A stretch of 64,000 nucleotides of DNA from Rhodospirillales bacterium (GCA_020638295.1 JACKIU010000001.1:744001-808000); one strand, 5' to 3'. Numbered from the stretch's first letter, positions 23,490 through 30,953 are shown. Notes: generated from the letters alone by a model not told the origin. Made by a program: numbers and translations.

Positions 23490-23711
23490 TTAGTAGCGCT
23501 GATTTGTCAGGAGAGGATCATTTTCGATTTCCGCGCGGCAATCGAGATTGCGCTTGGCTGCTTCGGCTTTGAGTTCGCCTTTGCCGGTGGTTTGGGCTCG
23601 GTAACACAGCGTGTGATCGGAGAGCTTGGCCGGGTCTTGCGAAGCCGTGGGTGTGCGGTAATCGCCGCAGGCGGTGAGAAGCAGGCAGGCGATGAGCGCG
23701 AGGTATTTCAT
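23490..23711 (-). CDS. Small lipoprotein, unknown function
   Basis: 73 residues with a short lipoprotein signal 'MKYLALIACLLLTACGDY' (lipobox LTAC, Cys15). The mature 58 residues contain two Cys ('HTLCYRAQ', 'NLDCRAEIE') that could form a disulphide, and read as one short helical domain. No family is recognised. Convergent with the frameshifted gene; a REP-like hairpin lies 10 nt upstream of its ATG. Confidence 0.6.
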   Translation of the reverse strand: MKYLALIACLLLTACGDYRTPTASQDPAKLSDHTLCYRAQTTGKGELKAEAAKRNLDCRAEIENDPLLTNQRY

Positions 23712-23720
23712 GGCTTTATC

Positions 23721-23798
23721 TTGTCATTGCGAGCACAGCGAAGCAATCCAGAAATCTAAAATGGGTTGCCGCGTCGTTCACGCTCCTCGCAATGACAA
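23721..23798. repeat. REP-like palindromic repeat, copy A
   Basis: Starts TTGTCATTGCGAG and ends CTCGCAATGACAA, so the ends pair; the inner part has AGCGAAGCAATCCAG. Copy B (25018) is closely similar; copy C (47891) is diverged. Confidence 0.8.
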
Positions 23799-23804
23799 CA
23801 TGTA

Positions 23805-24149
23805 TTAATCAGTGACTTTCTTAACAACGCTAGACTTTAGGCCCATGGGGCCGAAGCCGGGGACTTTGGCGTCTATATCGTGATCGCCGATCCATTCCTC
23901 ACGCGGGAGGAGCCGGATGTTTTTGACCTTGGTGCCGACCTTGATCGTGTTGTTGCCGACTTTGAGGTCCTTGGCGATGGTGGCGGTATCACCGCTTTTG
24001 AGCTCGTTACCGACGGAATCGCGGATGGTTTCTGTTTCTTCGCCAGCCGCAGACCATTCATGGGCGCATTCGGGGCAGATCAGCAGCGCGCCGTCCTCAT
24101 AGGTATAAGGGCTTTCGCATTTCGGGCATGGGGGGAGGGATTGAATCAT
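23805..24149 (-). CDS. YjdM/PhnA-type zinc-ribbon protein with rebuilt N-terminus
   Basis: 114 residues. An N-terminal zinc ribbon (Cys pairs in 'PPCPKCESPYTYED' and 'LLICPECAHEW') is followed by the PhnA/YjdM beta-barrel domain: 'RDSVGNELKSGDTATIAKDL', 'TIKVGTKVKNIRLL', ending 'GPMGLKSSVVKKV'. The biochemical role of the family is unsettled; it was once linked to phosphonoacetate hydrolase but that is not supported for this type. The first four codons (M-I-Q-S) belong to an inserted cassette; the original start (M-T-S-E) survives at 25008 beyond the toxin-antitoxin genes. Start is 2 nt from the antitoxin stop, so it is now expressed from the cassette. Confidence 0.88.
   Translation of the reverse strand: MIQSLPPCPKCESPYTYEDGALLICPECAHEWSAAGEETETIRDSVGNELKSGDTATIAKDLKVGNNTIKVGTKVKNIRLLPREEWIGDHDIDAKVPGFGPMGLKSSVVKKVTD
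24085..24134. repeat. 50-bp direct repeat, left copy (inside yjdM)
   Basis: Bases 24085-24134 are identical to 24944-24993, 859 bp away. The repeat codes for the zinc-ribbon start of YjdM (about 'LPPCPKCESPYTYEDGAL'). Confidence 0.9.
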
Positions 24150-24150
24150 T

Positions 24151-24459
24151 TTAAGCCGCGAACTTAAGCTTTATTTCGACACCTTCTTTTTCAAAAAGAT
24201 AGTGAAGTATGCCAAAGATATTGCCTGTGTTGGGGTTGCCCTCTCCTGAAAGCATTTTCATCACGCTTTTTGGGTTGGCTCCTATGGCTTGCGCAATAAC
24301 GGGAAACCCGCAAGTGGCGTTTATGATGTTACGAAGCATAAGTAAACCAACACGGTACTCATCTGTGAATAACGCTTCAAAGGCTTCTTTGAGATGAAGA
24401 CGTCTCATTTCGTCATCTTCTCTTAATTGCTCAACGATGAGGTCTTTTACATTTCTCAT
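24151..24459 (-). CDS. Antitoxin of a HigBA-like module (helix-turn-helix)
   Basis: 102 residues. An N-terminal helical region is followed by a helix-turn-helix near residues 50-75 ('GFPVIAQAIGANPKSVMKML') as in addiction-module antidote proteins of the HigA/XRE type. Ends 'LFEKEGVEIKLKFAA'. Its start overlaps the toxin gene by 29 nt, giving the toxin-first order typical of higBA. It is expected to neutralise the toxin and repress the shared promoter. Low GC compared with the surrounding chromosome. Confidence 0.82.
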   Translation of the reverse strand: MRNVKDLIVEQLREDDEMRRLHLKEAFEALFTDEYRVGLLMLRNIINATCGFPVIAQAIGANPKSVMKMLSGEGNPNTGNIFGILHYLFEKEGVEIKLKFAA

Positions 24460-24799
24460 TTGCTTCGCTCCTTCTTTGTTTCTTTTGACGCTTGTAGTCT
24501 TCCCAGTAATTTTTGGCGTTTTCTATTTCTTTGTTCTGTGCCTTTTTATCGCTTCCGGATAAAAGGATGATGATCTCTCCGCCATCATTGCCGAAATAGA
24601 TACGATAGCCTTTTTCAAAATGAATTCGGTATTCCTGAACACCGTCTCCAACAGACTTAACGTCGTTTAATAAACCCGCTTCCATTTTGGTTAAGGCACG
24701 GGCAACCGCACTTTTTGCTTTGCTCGATTTTAAAGTCTCAAACCAAACACTGAACGGTTCGACACCCATTTCAGTTTTATAGATCTTAACTTCTATCAT
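24431..24799 (-). CDS. RelE/ParE-superfamily toxin (HigB-like)
   Basis: 122 residues. Fits the 'addiction module killer' subgroup: 'VEPFSVWFETLKSSKAKSAV', 'LTKMEAGLLNDVKSVGDGV', 'EYRIHFEKGYRIYFGNDGGE' and 'IILLSGSDKKAQNKEIENAK'. Members are usually ribosome-dependent mRNA interferases. The C-terminal 20 residues are very Lys/Arg-rich. AAGGAA lies 8 nt before the ATG. It lies first in the cassette; the promoter/operator should be 24800-24840. Confidence 0.85.
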   Translation of the reverse strand: MIEVKIYKTEMGVEPFSVWFETLKSSKAKSAVARALTKMEAGLLNDVKSVGDGVQEYRIHFEKGYRIYFGNDGGEIIILLSGSDKKAQNKEIENAKNYWEDYKRQKKQRRSEANEKCKRPHR

Positions 24800-24811
24800 A
24801 ATGGAAGTTCC

Positions 24812-24836
24812 TTAATAGTTAATTAAAGTTAACTTA
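24812..24836 (-). promoter_or_regulatory. Candidate autoregulatory operator of the toxin-antitoxin module
   Basis: AT-rich stretch with repeated GTTAA/TTAAC units, including the perfect 10-bp palindrome AAGTTAACTT (24827-24836), 28-37 nt upstream of the toxin ATG. Confidence 0.45.
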
Positions 24837-24933
24837 CAGAGAGTCAAGAGGTCAATTTATTTGTTCTGAAGATGGATCGCAGGCGCAAATATGGTGTTGT
24901 TGAGGACTATATTCCTATAAATTGTCGGGAAAG

Positions 24934-25008
24934 TCAAGAATTAAGCGCGCCGTCCTCATAGGTATAAGGGCTTTCGCATTTCGGGCATGGGGGAAGTTCG
25001 GAGGTCAT
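24934..25008 (-). pseudogene. Orphaned 5' end of yjdM
   Basis: An ATG at 25008 reads 'MTSELPPCPKCESPYTYED' then G-A-L-N-S and stop. The first 22 residues equal the YjdM zinc-ribbon start except for codons 2-4. This is the original beginning of the gene, cut off by insertion of the toxin-antitoxin cassette. The rest of the 298-nt space between 24800 and 25097 holds the operator, the repeat and copy B of the palindromic element. Confidence 0.75.
24944..24993. repeat. 50-bp direct repeat, right copy (in the yjdM remnant)
   Basis: Identical to 24085-24134. Together they bracket the toxin-antitoxin genes. Confidence 0.9.
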
Positions 25009-25017
25009 GGCGCTATC

Positions 25018-25092
25018 TTGTCATTGCGAGCGGAGCGAAGCAATCCAGAAAATGGATTGCCGCGTCGGCGCAAGCGCCTCCTCGCAATGACG
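25018..25092. repeat. REP-like palindromic repeat, copy B
   Basis: TTGTCATTGCGAG ... CTCGCAATGACG, sharing the AGCGAAGCAATCCAG core with copy A at 23721. Copies A and B bracket the yjdM/toxin-antitoxin segment. Confidence 0.8.
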
Positions 25093-25097
25093 AGGCG

Positions 25098-25445
25098 TTA
25101 TTCGCACCAATGTTTGGAAGTTGGGCATTTCAGCATGTTTTTACTTTGCCCGCTTGGGCATGACTCATCAAGGGTTGAGGGTTTGCCTTCGGCGCGGGCG
25201 AGATTATCGAGGTCGATGACGGTGCCGCCTGCTTTTTGCGCGGCGGCGACGGACATGGCGCAGCATTCATCGGTTACGGTTTCCGAGAAGCCGCGAAAGA
25301 CGTGATACCATTTGTCTTTGGCCTTGGATTGGCAGGATTGCAGGTGGCGGGCGTAATAGGACGCCTCCGTTTCCTCGAACCCCGCATGGGCGGGGGCGGT
25401 GAGGAGGAGGATAAAACTTAATGTCATTAAAATTAGATACATCAT
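25098..25445 (-). CDS. Secreted cysteine-rich protein, unknown function
   Basis: 115 residues with a signal peptide ('LILMTLSFILLLTAPAHA|GF'). The mature part has seven Cys ('LQSCQSK', 'DECCAMSV', 'DESCPSG', 'LKCPTSKHWCE') and should be disulphide-bonded in the periplasm or outside. Two adjacent ATGs (25445, 25442) lie over the stop of the upstream ATPase gene (ATGA type), so translation is coupled to it. No family recognised. Confidence 0.6.
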   Translation of the reverse strand: MMYLILMTLSFILLLTAPAHAGFEETEASYYARHLQSCQSKAKDKWYHVFRGFSETVTDECCAMSVAAAQKAGGTVIDLDNLARAEGKPSTLDESCPSGQSKNMLKCPTSKHWCE

Positions 25446-26740
25446 TTTAAGCCAAGGTTATATTGTTCATTACCTACAGCAAACCATAATGCTTCCAACG
25501 GGACAGCCGTAATTCTATCTCCAAAGGAAATGACATCCGCGCCGTCATACAGGATTATTCCATTAGCAAACCTATCTCCGAGGCTACCCCTTAAAAGCTC
25601 TAGAGGTTTAAAATCATCCGCTTTAATTGTTTTTCGTGATTTAACTTCAACCGCTGCCAGTTTGCGATCTTGCCGTTCAATTATAAAATCAATCTCTTTT
25701 CCGTCACTGGTTCGGAAATGAAAGAGTTTGTACCCTTCTCTTCGCGATATTTGCTTAACAAGCTCCGTATAAACGAAATTTTCTAGTATGTGTCCATACT
25801 CTCTGTCTTTTAACGGGTCTATTTCTTCCACATCTACTCCAAGCAGATGGCACAGCAACATTGTGTCGTTAAAAAATATTTTTGGAGATTTTGCCATACG
25901 CTTAATGATGTTGTCATTCCAGGCGGGTAAAAAATCAATCAGGAAAAGTTGTTCCAATAACGCTTGATAGCGCCTGTATGTAACGCGTGTAAGACCAATG
26001 TCCTGAGAAATATTTGTCTCATTTACAAGTTGTGCAGCCCGACCAGCCAACATTTGTAACAAGCGGTACATTTCCTCTTGCTTTTCAATTTCTCCAACAG
26101 CTTTAACGTCACGCTGAATTAGGGTTTGAATGTAATCGTTAGCCCAGCGCCCGAGGTTTTTTGCGGGAAACGCAAGATCAGGGAAGGTTGCTAGTTGCAG
26201 CCATGTTTGCATTTTTCTGTCTGCAACTTTTTTGGGTATTGCGAACTGTATTTTTGAAAAAGCCGCTTCAATAAATCCTTCTGGAAACTTTTCAGCCTCT
26301 CCTGCGGAAAAAGGAAAAAGCGTTAATATGCTCACACGTCCAACGAGGGCTTTAGAAAGTTCCGGCAAAGCCATGACATTCGTTGATCCGGTTAACAGGA
26401 ATAAACCGTTTACTTTTTGTGGATCTGTTTCTTTGAGGCGAGTCTCATCAATTTTCTTTTTAATTGGTAAATACAATTCTGGAATATACTGGATCTCATC
26501 AAGGATTACTGGACCATCCAAGCTTTCTATGAAGCCTTCTGGATCGCGCCTTGCCGCGAGCCGTTGATTCATGTCATCAAATGTTATGTACTTGGCCTTC
26601 CAATCTAGTGATTGAGCCAAAGTTGATTTACCAGCCTGTCGTGGGCCATTTAGATATACAGCGGGGCGTGTTTTAAGTGCCTGTTCTAAAACAGGTTTTA
26701 ATGCCCTATCAACATTTTTGAAAATTATACCTTCATTCAT
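25442..26740 (-). CDS. AAA-type ATPase with DUF4143 domain
   Basis: 432 residues from the ATG at 26740. Walker A 'YLNGPRQAGKSTLAQSL', Walker B 'DGPVILDEIQYIPEL', sensor 'FLLTGSTNVMALPEL', a middle winged-helix-like region, and a C-terminal DUF4143 part with a PDDEXK-like block 'SDGKEIDFIIERQ' ... 'LAAVEVKSRK'. Such proteins are common, mobile, strain-variable genes; their biochemical function is not established. The promoter region (26748-26794) is palindromic and its -10 lies 7 nt before the ATG. Low GC and a coupled secreted Cys-rich gene downstream fit acquisition by transfer. Confidence 0.85.
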   Translation of the reverse strand: MNEGIIFKNVDRALKPVLEQALKTRPAVYLNGPRQAGKSTLAQSLDWKAKYITFDDMNQRLAARRDPEGFIESLDGPVILDEIQYIPELYLPIKKKIDETRLKETDPQKVNGLFLLTGSTNVMALPELSKALVGRVSILTLFPFSAGEAEKFPEGFIEAAFSKIQFAIPKKVADRKMQTWLQLATFPDLAFPAKNLGRWANDYIQTLIQRDVKAVGEIEKQEEMYRLLQMLAGRAAQLVNETNISQDIGLTRVTYRRYQALLEQLFLIDFLPAWNDNIIKRMAKSPKIFFNDTMLLCHLLGVDVEEIDPLKDREYGHILENFVYTELVKQISRREGYKLFHFRTSDGKEIDFIIERQDRKLAAVEVKSRKTIKADDFKPLELLRGSLGDRFANGIILYDGADVISFGDRITAVPLEALWFAVGNEQYNLGLK

Positions 26741-26746
26741 ATGTTC

Positions 26747-26794
26747 TAGTATATACAAAAAAAGTATATTTGTCTATACAATTTTTGTATACTA
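26747..26794 (-). promoter_or_regulatory. Palindromic promoter/operator of the DUF4143 ATPase gene
   Basis: Minus-strand TAGACA (26771-26776), 17-nt spacer, TATACT (26748-26753), then 7 nt to the ATG, so the mRNA is probably leaderless. The flanks form an inverted repeat, TAGTATATACAAAAA against TTTTTGTATACTA, with a third TATACAA-like unit between. The far arm overlaps the thiC stop codon. Confidence 0.6.
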
Positions 26795-28555
26795 AGCTGC
26801 CTCGTCTTTTTTCTCTTGTTCTGCCACGAAGTCACGCACGTCCTGGGTGATTTTCATGGAGCAGAATTTGGGGCCGCACATACTACAAAAGCTGGCGACT
26901 TTGTGCCCCTCGGCGGGGAGGGTTTCATCGTGCATGCTTCTCGCCGTATCGGGGTCCAACGAAAGATTAAACTGGTCGTTCCAGCGGAATTCGAAACGCG
27001 CCAGCGAGAGCGCATCATCGCGTCTTTGCGCGCCCGGGTGGCCCTTGGCCAGATCGGCGGCGTGGGCGGCGATTTTGTAGGTTATGACGCCGGTTTTTAC
27101 ATCGTCGCGGTTGGGCAGGCCCAAATGCTCCTTCGGCGTGACGTAGCACAGCATCGCGGTGCCGTACCAGCCGATTTGCGCCGCGCCAATGGCCGAGGTG
27201 ATATGGTCATAACCCGGGGCGATGTCGGTGGTGAGCGGGCCGAGGGTATAGAACGGCGCCTCATGACATTCCTTAAGCTCTTTTTCCATGTTCTCCTTAA
27301 TCAGGTGCATGGGGACGTGGCCCGGCCCCTCGATCATCACCTGACAATCATGGTCCCATGCTTTTTGCGTGAGTTCGCCGAGGGTTTTGAGCTCGGCAAA
27401 TTGGGCGCGGTCATTGGCGTCCTTAATCGCGCCGGGGCGCAGGCCGTCACCAAGGGAGAAGGAGACATCATAGGCCTTCATAATCTCGCAAATTTCATCG
27501 AATTTCGTATAGAGGAAGCTTTCGCGGTGGTGGGCCATGCACCATTTGGCCATGATCGAGCCGCCGCGCGAGACAATTCCAGTAATACGATCCGCAGTGT
27601 ATTGAATAAAGGGCAGGCGCACGCCGGCATGGATGGTGAAGTAATCCACGCCTTGTTCGGCCTGTTCAATCAGCGTGTCTGCAAAAATCTCAAAGGTGAG
27701 GTCTTCGGCCACGCCGCCGACTTTTTCCAGCGCCTGATAGATTGGCACTGTACCCAAGGGCACGGGCGAGTTGCGCAAAATCCATTCGCGGGTGTCGTGG
27801 ATGTCTTTCCCCGTGGAGAGGTCCATGATGGTGTCCGCGCCCCAGCGCGTGGCCCAAACCATTTTATCGACTTCCTCGCCGATTGAGCTGGTGACCGCGG
27901 AGTTGCCGATATTGGCGTTGATCTTCACAAGGAAGTTGCGGCCGATAATCATCGGTTCGGATTCAGGGTGGTTGATATTGGCGGGGATAATCGCGCGGCC
28001 TGACGCGACTTCCTTACGGACAAATTCGGGGGTGATGAAATCGGGCAAGTTCGCACCAAAGCCTTCGCCGCCTTTGTTGTTATGCACTTCCGCGCGGGCT
28101 TGATTCTCGCGGATCGCGATATATTCCATCTCAGGGGTGATGAGGCCTTTACGGGCGTAGTGCATTTGGGTGACGTTTTGGCCGGGCTTTGCACGCAAAG
28201 GTTTTTCGGGCGACGCGGGGAAGCGTTCGTGCTTTACTTTGCGACGATCGAGCGCGCCCTGATCCTTATAGCCATTATCCATGGGCAAAATGCGGCGGCC
28301 CTGCACTTCCTCAACGTCGCCGCGCGCCATAATCCATTCGCGTCGGCGTGTGGGCAGGCCCTTCATGATGTCCAGCTCAACGCTTTCATCCGTGTAAGGA
28401 CCGGAAGTGTCATAAACAGTGATTGTGTCATCATTGGTCAGCGCAATTTCGCGCATAGCGACTTTATGCTCGCCGATATAAACCTTTTTAGAAGCGGGCA
28501 GGCTTCCGCGGGTGACGTGGGTGGTGGATGGGCAGATACCGTCTTTAGGAGACAT
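26792..28555 (-). CDS. thiC: Phosphomethylpyrimidine synthase ThiC
   Basis: Radical-SAM enzyme converting aminoimidazole ribotide to HMP-phosphate for thiamine. 587 residues. Shows 'PVPLGTVPIYQALEKVGG', 'DYFTIHAGVRLPFI', 'SRGGSIMAKWC', 'LGDGLRPGAIKDANDRAQ' and 'MIEGPGHVPMHLI'. The C-terminal [4Fe-4S] motif CxxCxxxxC is in 'FCSMCGPKFCSM'. AAGGAAG lies 6 nt before the ATG. No TPP riboswitch lies directly in its 105-nt leader, but one heads the genes upstream (29449-29526). It is the last gene of that set. The 105-nt gap has hairpins (GGGAAATTTTCCC; GGGCCCGC region) that could be processing or attenuation sites. Confidence 0.97.
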   Translation of the reverse strand: MSPKDGICPSTTHVTRGSLPASKKVYIGEHKVAMREIALTNDDTITVYDTSGPYTDESVELDIMKGLPTRRREWIMARGDVEEVQGRRILPMDNGYKDQGALDRRKVKHERFPASPEKPLRAKPGQNVTQMHYARKGLITPEMEYIAIRENQARAEVHNNKGGEGFGANLPDFITPEFVRKEVASGRAIIPANINHPESEPMIIGRNFLVKINANIGNSAVTSSIGEEVDKMVWATRWGADTIMDLSTGKDIHDTREWILRNSPVPLGTVPIYQALEKVGGVAEDLTFEIFADTLIEQAEQGVDYFTIHAGVRLPFIQYTADRITGIVSRGGSIMAKWCMAHHRESFLYTKFDEICEIMKAYDVSFSLGDGLRPGAIKDANDRAQFAELKTLGELTQKAWDHDCQVMIEGPGHVPMHLIKENMEKELKECHEAPFYTLGPLTTDIAPGYDHITSAIGAAQIGWYGTAMLCYVTPKEHLGLPNRDDVKTGVITYKIAAHAADLAKGHPGAQRRDDALSLARFEFRWNDQFNLSLDPDTARSMHDETLPAEGHKVASFCSMCGPKFCSMKITQDVRDFVAEQEKKDEAA

Positions 28556-28660
28556 TTTTTACTTCCTTTACTGCTTAATTTTTTTACATAATGCGGGCCC
28601 TTTTAAAGGAAGGGAAAATTTCCCGCGGTTTATTCTGTTAAGTTTGCTGTGTGTCTCGGT

Positions 28661-29002
28661 TCATTGCACATAGCTTTCCGCATGCAATTCGGCGACTTCG
28701 ACCGATATTGATATGCGATCATCGTGGGTGATCTTGCGGGCGGTGTCAAACAGGCCTTGGGCCATGGTTTTTTTCAGGCCATCATCGCGGCCCGGAAGAA
28801 GTTTCAGCGTGATATGGATCATTCTGTCACCCTCTTTGCTGTCACCAACCACGACATATTTAACGGGAATCACGCGGGTTTTGATGGCGTGGACATTGAC
28901 GGTTTCCTGCATCGCCAAGTTTTCATGCAGCGCGAAGGCGAGTTTAGGGATGTCCTCGGAAGAGCTCAACGTATCGGTATATTCGACAATAATATGCGGC
29001 AT
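28661..29002 (-). CDS. 5-carboxymethyl-2-hydroxymuconate isomerase-like tautomerase
   Basis: 113 residues of the tautomerase superfamily (CHMI branch). After Met removal the N-terminus is Pro ('MPHIIVEYTD'), the catalytic base of the superfamily. Further matches: 'NVHAIKTRVIPVKYVVVGD' and 'FDTARKITHDDRISISVEVAEL'. No other homoprotocatechuate-pathway gene is nearby, so the aromatic-degradation name may not describe its real job. It sits between a TPP riboswitch-DUF3429 gene and thiC. Confidence 0.85.
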   Translation of the reverse strand: MPHIIVEYTDTLSSSEDIPKLAFALHENLAMQETVNVHAIKTRVIPVKYVVVGDSKEGDRMIHITLKLLPGRDDGLKKTMAQGLFDTARKITHDDRISISVEVAELHAESYVQ

Positions 29003-29018
29003 TTCATTTTCCTTTCGA

Positions 29019-29441
29019 TTAAGTAAGAGCCGTAATAATCAGACAAACCGATACGACAATTGTTAATCTATAACGATGTTGGAAATATTCTGGCGGCACA
29101 TCTTCAGGCGACAAATATTGTTTGTCCAGGTAATACATCAACCAAAATAAACCTGCGTACAAAATCATAGGGATTGAGCTTTTAATCATAAAAAAGGTTG
29201 TGGCGAAACTGGCGAAAATCCCGAGGATGAAAAAGATTGCAATTTTATATTGCTTAAAATTATTCGATGGCACGGCCTGCCCCCAATGCGCTCCCGCTAA
29301 AAACGCCAAGGATATTGAGGATAAACCGCTAAAAAAAACATTCAAAGCCACGGTTGCGTTTTGCGTTGATGTGGTAAAAGACGCCAGCATCAAGAGAACG
29401 AAGGGCACAACGCCTAAATAACTGAATATTTTCGGTGACAT
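29019..29441 (-). CDS. DUF3429 membrane protein under TPP-riboswitch control
   Basis: 140 residues with four predicted spans. The DUF3429 signature region 'SISLAFLAGAHWGQAVP' is present. No function is known for the family. Its ATG is only 8 nt behind the conserved 3' end of a TPP riboswitch, whose AAAGGA serves as the ribosome-binding site. This suggests a thiamine-linked role, for example transport of thiamine or a precursor, by regulation only. Co-directional with the tautomerase (16-nt gap) and thiC. Confidence 0.82.
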   Translation of the reverse strand: MSPKIFSYLGVVPFVLLMLASFTTSTQNATVALNVFFSGLSSISLAFLAGAHWGQAVPSNNFKQYKIAIFFILGIFASFATTFFMIKSSIPMILYAGLFWLMYYLDKQYLSPEDVPPEYFQHRYRLTIVVSVCLIITALT

Positions 29442-29448
29442 TATTTTC

Positions 29449-29530
29449 CTTTCCCTACGCTGGTCCTAACCAGACAGGTTCTAGGCGTATATCTCAGCTA
29501 CTCTTATGGAGCAGCACCGCCAAGGTTTGA
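29449..29530 (-). ncRNA. TPP riboswitch (THI element)
   Basis: Read on the minus strand, it has the P2/J3-2 signature CTGAGA, an intervening CGCC arm pairing with an upstream GGCG, and the P4/P5 signature GAACCTGTCTGGTT followed by GGACCAGCGTAGGG. The closing CCTT/AAGG-type P1 brings the ribosome-binding site AAAGGA next to the aptamer, so translational control of the DUF3429 gene is the likely mechanism. No terminator hairpin with a T-run separates aptamer and start codon. Confidence 0.9.
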
Positions 29531-29616
29531 AGATGGCGCTACACTGGCATATGCGTATAATCACTTCAAGTAGATAAATATTGCATTATGAAAAATAATA
29601 TTTTAAACTCAGGCCC

Positions 29617-30144
29617 ATGAAGGTTTTGAATGTGCGAGATGAATTTCGATGTGTCGTCCTGGATCCCGGTGATCCAGATGATTTAGAGATTCATTTCCAA
29701 GCCAAATATCTGTCTTATACTGATGACAATCCTGATCTTGAAGAAGAACATCGTGAGGGTGTGGTTCAGGCTATGGAAAAAGATGGTTCTGCGTATTTCT
29801 CCGACGCGTTTAATCAAAGCAACAATAGAAGCTTTATTATTTTAACAGACAGCAATGCCATCATTGGTAGTGCCAATCTGATTTGTCATGACGACATGCA
29901 AATGGGTTATTTATGTTCCAGTCATATCCATTCACAATATAGAGGGCTGCGACTGGTTGATATGTTGTTTGAGGCACGAGAGGCTTTTGTAGCTGAAGAA
30001 ACGCCTTATAAGTTTATGATGCTGCAAATCGATCCAAACAACCTCGCGTCTGGCGCGTCTCAAAAAGCAGCCATCCGCAATGGGTTTGTTGCCATCGGGG
30101 CGGATCCCAAAGAACAATTGTTGAATTTCGAAAAAAGACTTTAA
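29617..30144 (+). CDS. GNAT-like acetyltransferase
   Basis: 175 residues with a GNAT-type layout: 'SFIILTDSNAIIGSANLICH' (beta strands 2-4) followed by 'SSHIHSQYRGLRLVDMLFEA', in which Q-Y-R-G-L-R-L is the acetyl-CoA-binding R/Q-x-x-G-x-G/A loop with the last Gly replaced. 'MMLQIDPNNLASGASQKAAIRNGF' matches the late Asn-x-x-Ala helix and strand. Substrate unknown. Lower GC than its neighbours. A TATAAT lies at 29556-29561, 55 nt upstream. Confidence 0.65.
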   Translation: MKVLNVRDEFRCVVLDPGDPDDLEIHFQAKYLSYTDDNPDLEEEHREGVVQAMEKDGSAYFSDAFNQSNNRSFIILTDSNAIIGSANLICHDDMQMGYLCSSHIHSQYRGLRLVDMLFEAREAFVAEETPYKFMMLQIDPNNLASGASQKAAIRNGFVAIGADPKEQLLNFEKRL

Positions 30145-30162
30145 CCTGCCGCTTCCTGCCAG

Positions 30163-30175
30163 TATAACTCGACCC
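30163..30175 (+). promoter_or_regulatory. Candidate -10 element of a leaderless promoter for the Sco gene
   Basis: TATAAC at 30163-30168, 7 nt before the ATG, with a weak TTAACC 16 nt further up. No Shine-Dalgarno sequence is visible. Confidence 0.3.
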
Positions 30176-30838
30176 ATGAAACCCGAGATTAAACAGCGCC
30201 TGATGAGAACCGCCATTTTTTGCGCGATTGCGCTGGTGATCGGCATGGGCGTGGGCTGGGTACAGATCAGCATGCAGCAAGCGCGCGTTATGAAGCCGGG
30301 CGAGAAGGCCGCTGGCGGGGCAGCGCCGATGGCGGGGTTGAGCATCGGCGGGCCGTTTACCTTAAGCGATCATGACGGCAAGAGCGTCACCGAGAAGGAT
30401 TATGCCGGGAAGTATAAGCTGATTTATTTCGGTTTTACCTACTGTCCGGCGATTTGCCCGACAGAGTTGCAGAAAATGAGCCGCGTCATTGCCGCGCTGG
30501 AAAAGAATCATCCGGAGGCGCTGGAGAAACTCCAGCCGCTTTTCGTATCCGTCGATCCGGAACGCGATACGGTCGATGTCATGCGCGAGTATGTGCGGTT
30601 GTTTAACCCACGGATTGTCGGGTTGACCGGGACCGTGCCGCAAATCGATTTTATCAAGACACGTTACCGCGTTTTTGCCTCGAAGGTCGAGGATGAAACC
30701 AATCAGGATTATACGGTCGATCATTCGTCCTTTACCTATCTGATGGGGCCGAATGACGAGCTTTTGGCGATGTATAGAATGAAGGACAGCGCCGATGATA
30801 TGTATAAAGATATCCTCAAGCGCATCAGGCAGCCCTAA
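30176..30838 (+). CDS. Sco1/PrrC-family copper chaperone
   Basis: Membrane-anchored thioredoxin-fold protein that delivers copper to the CuA site of cytochrome c oxidase. 220 residues. N-terminal anchor (about 10-31), then the Sco fold with 'KLIYFGFTYCPAICPTELQ' (metal-binding CPAIC, Cys90 and Cys94), 'PLFVSVDPERDTVDVM', and the third ligand His in 'YTVDHSSFTYLMGPND'. All three copper ligands are in place. It implies an aa3-type oxidase elsewhere in the genome. Confidence 0.93.
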   Translation: MKPEIKQRLMRTAIFCAIALVIGMGVGWVQISMQQARVMKPGEKAAGGAAPMAGLSIGGPFTLSDHDGKSVTEKDYAGKYKLIYFGFTYCPAICPTELQKMSRVIAALEKNHPEALEKLQPLFVSVDPERDTVDVMREYVRLFNPRIVGLTGTVPQIDFIKTRYRVFASKVEDETNQDYTVDHSSFTYLMGPNDELLAMYRMKDSADDMYKDILKRIRQP

Positions 30839-30953
30839 AATATTAGCGTTCGCAAAACAATGCGGCGCACAACATGAAAATCTGTTCAGCCACCTGAAAA
30901 AACCCTAGGCTGATTTCCTGAGAAACCTTAAATAGAATTTTTCAGGAGGCCCC

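Noticed and set aside
28556..28660. A TPP riboswitch directly in the thiC leader.
   Set aside because: No CTGAGA or GAACCTG-type signature is present there; the only aptamer is at 29449-29530.
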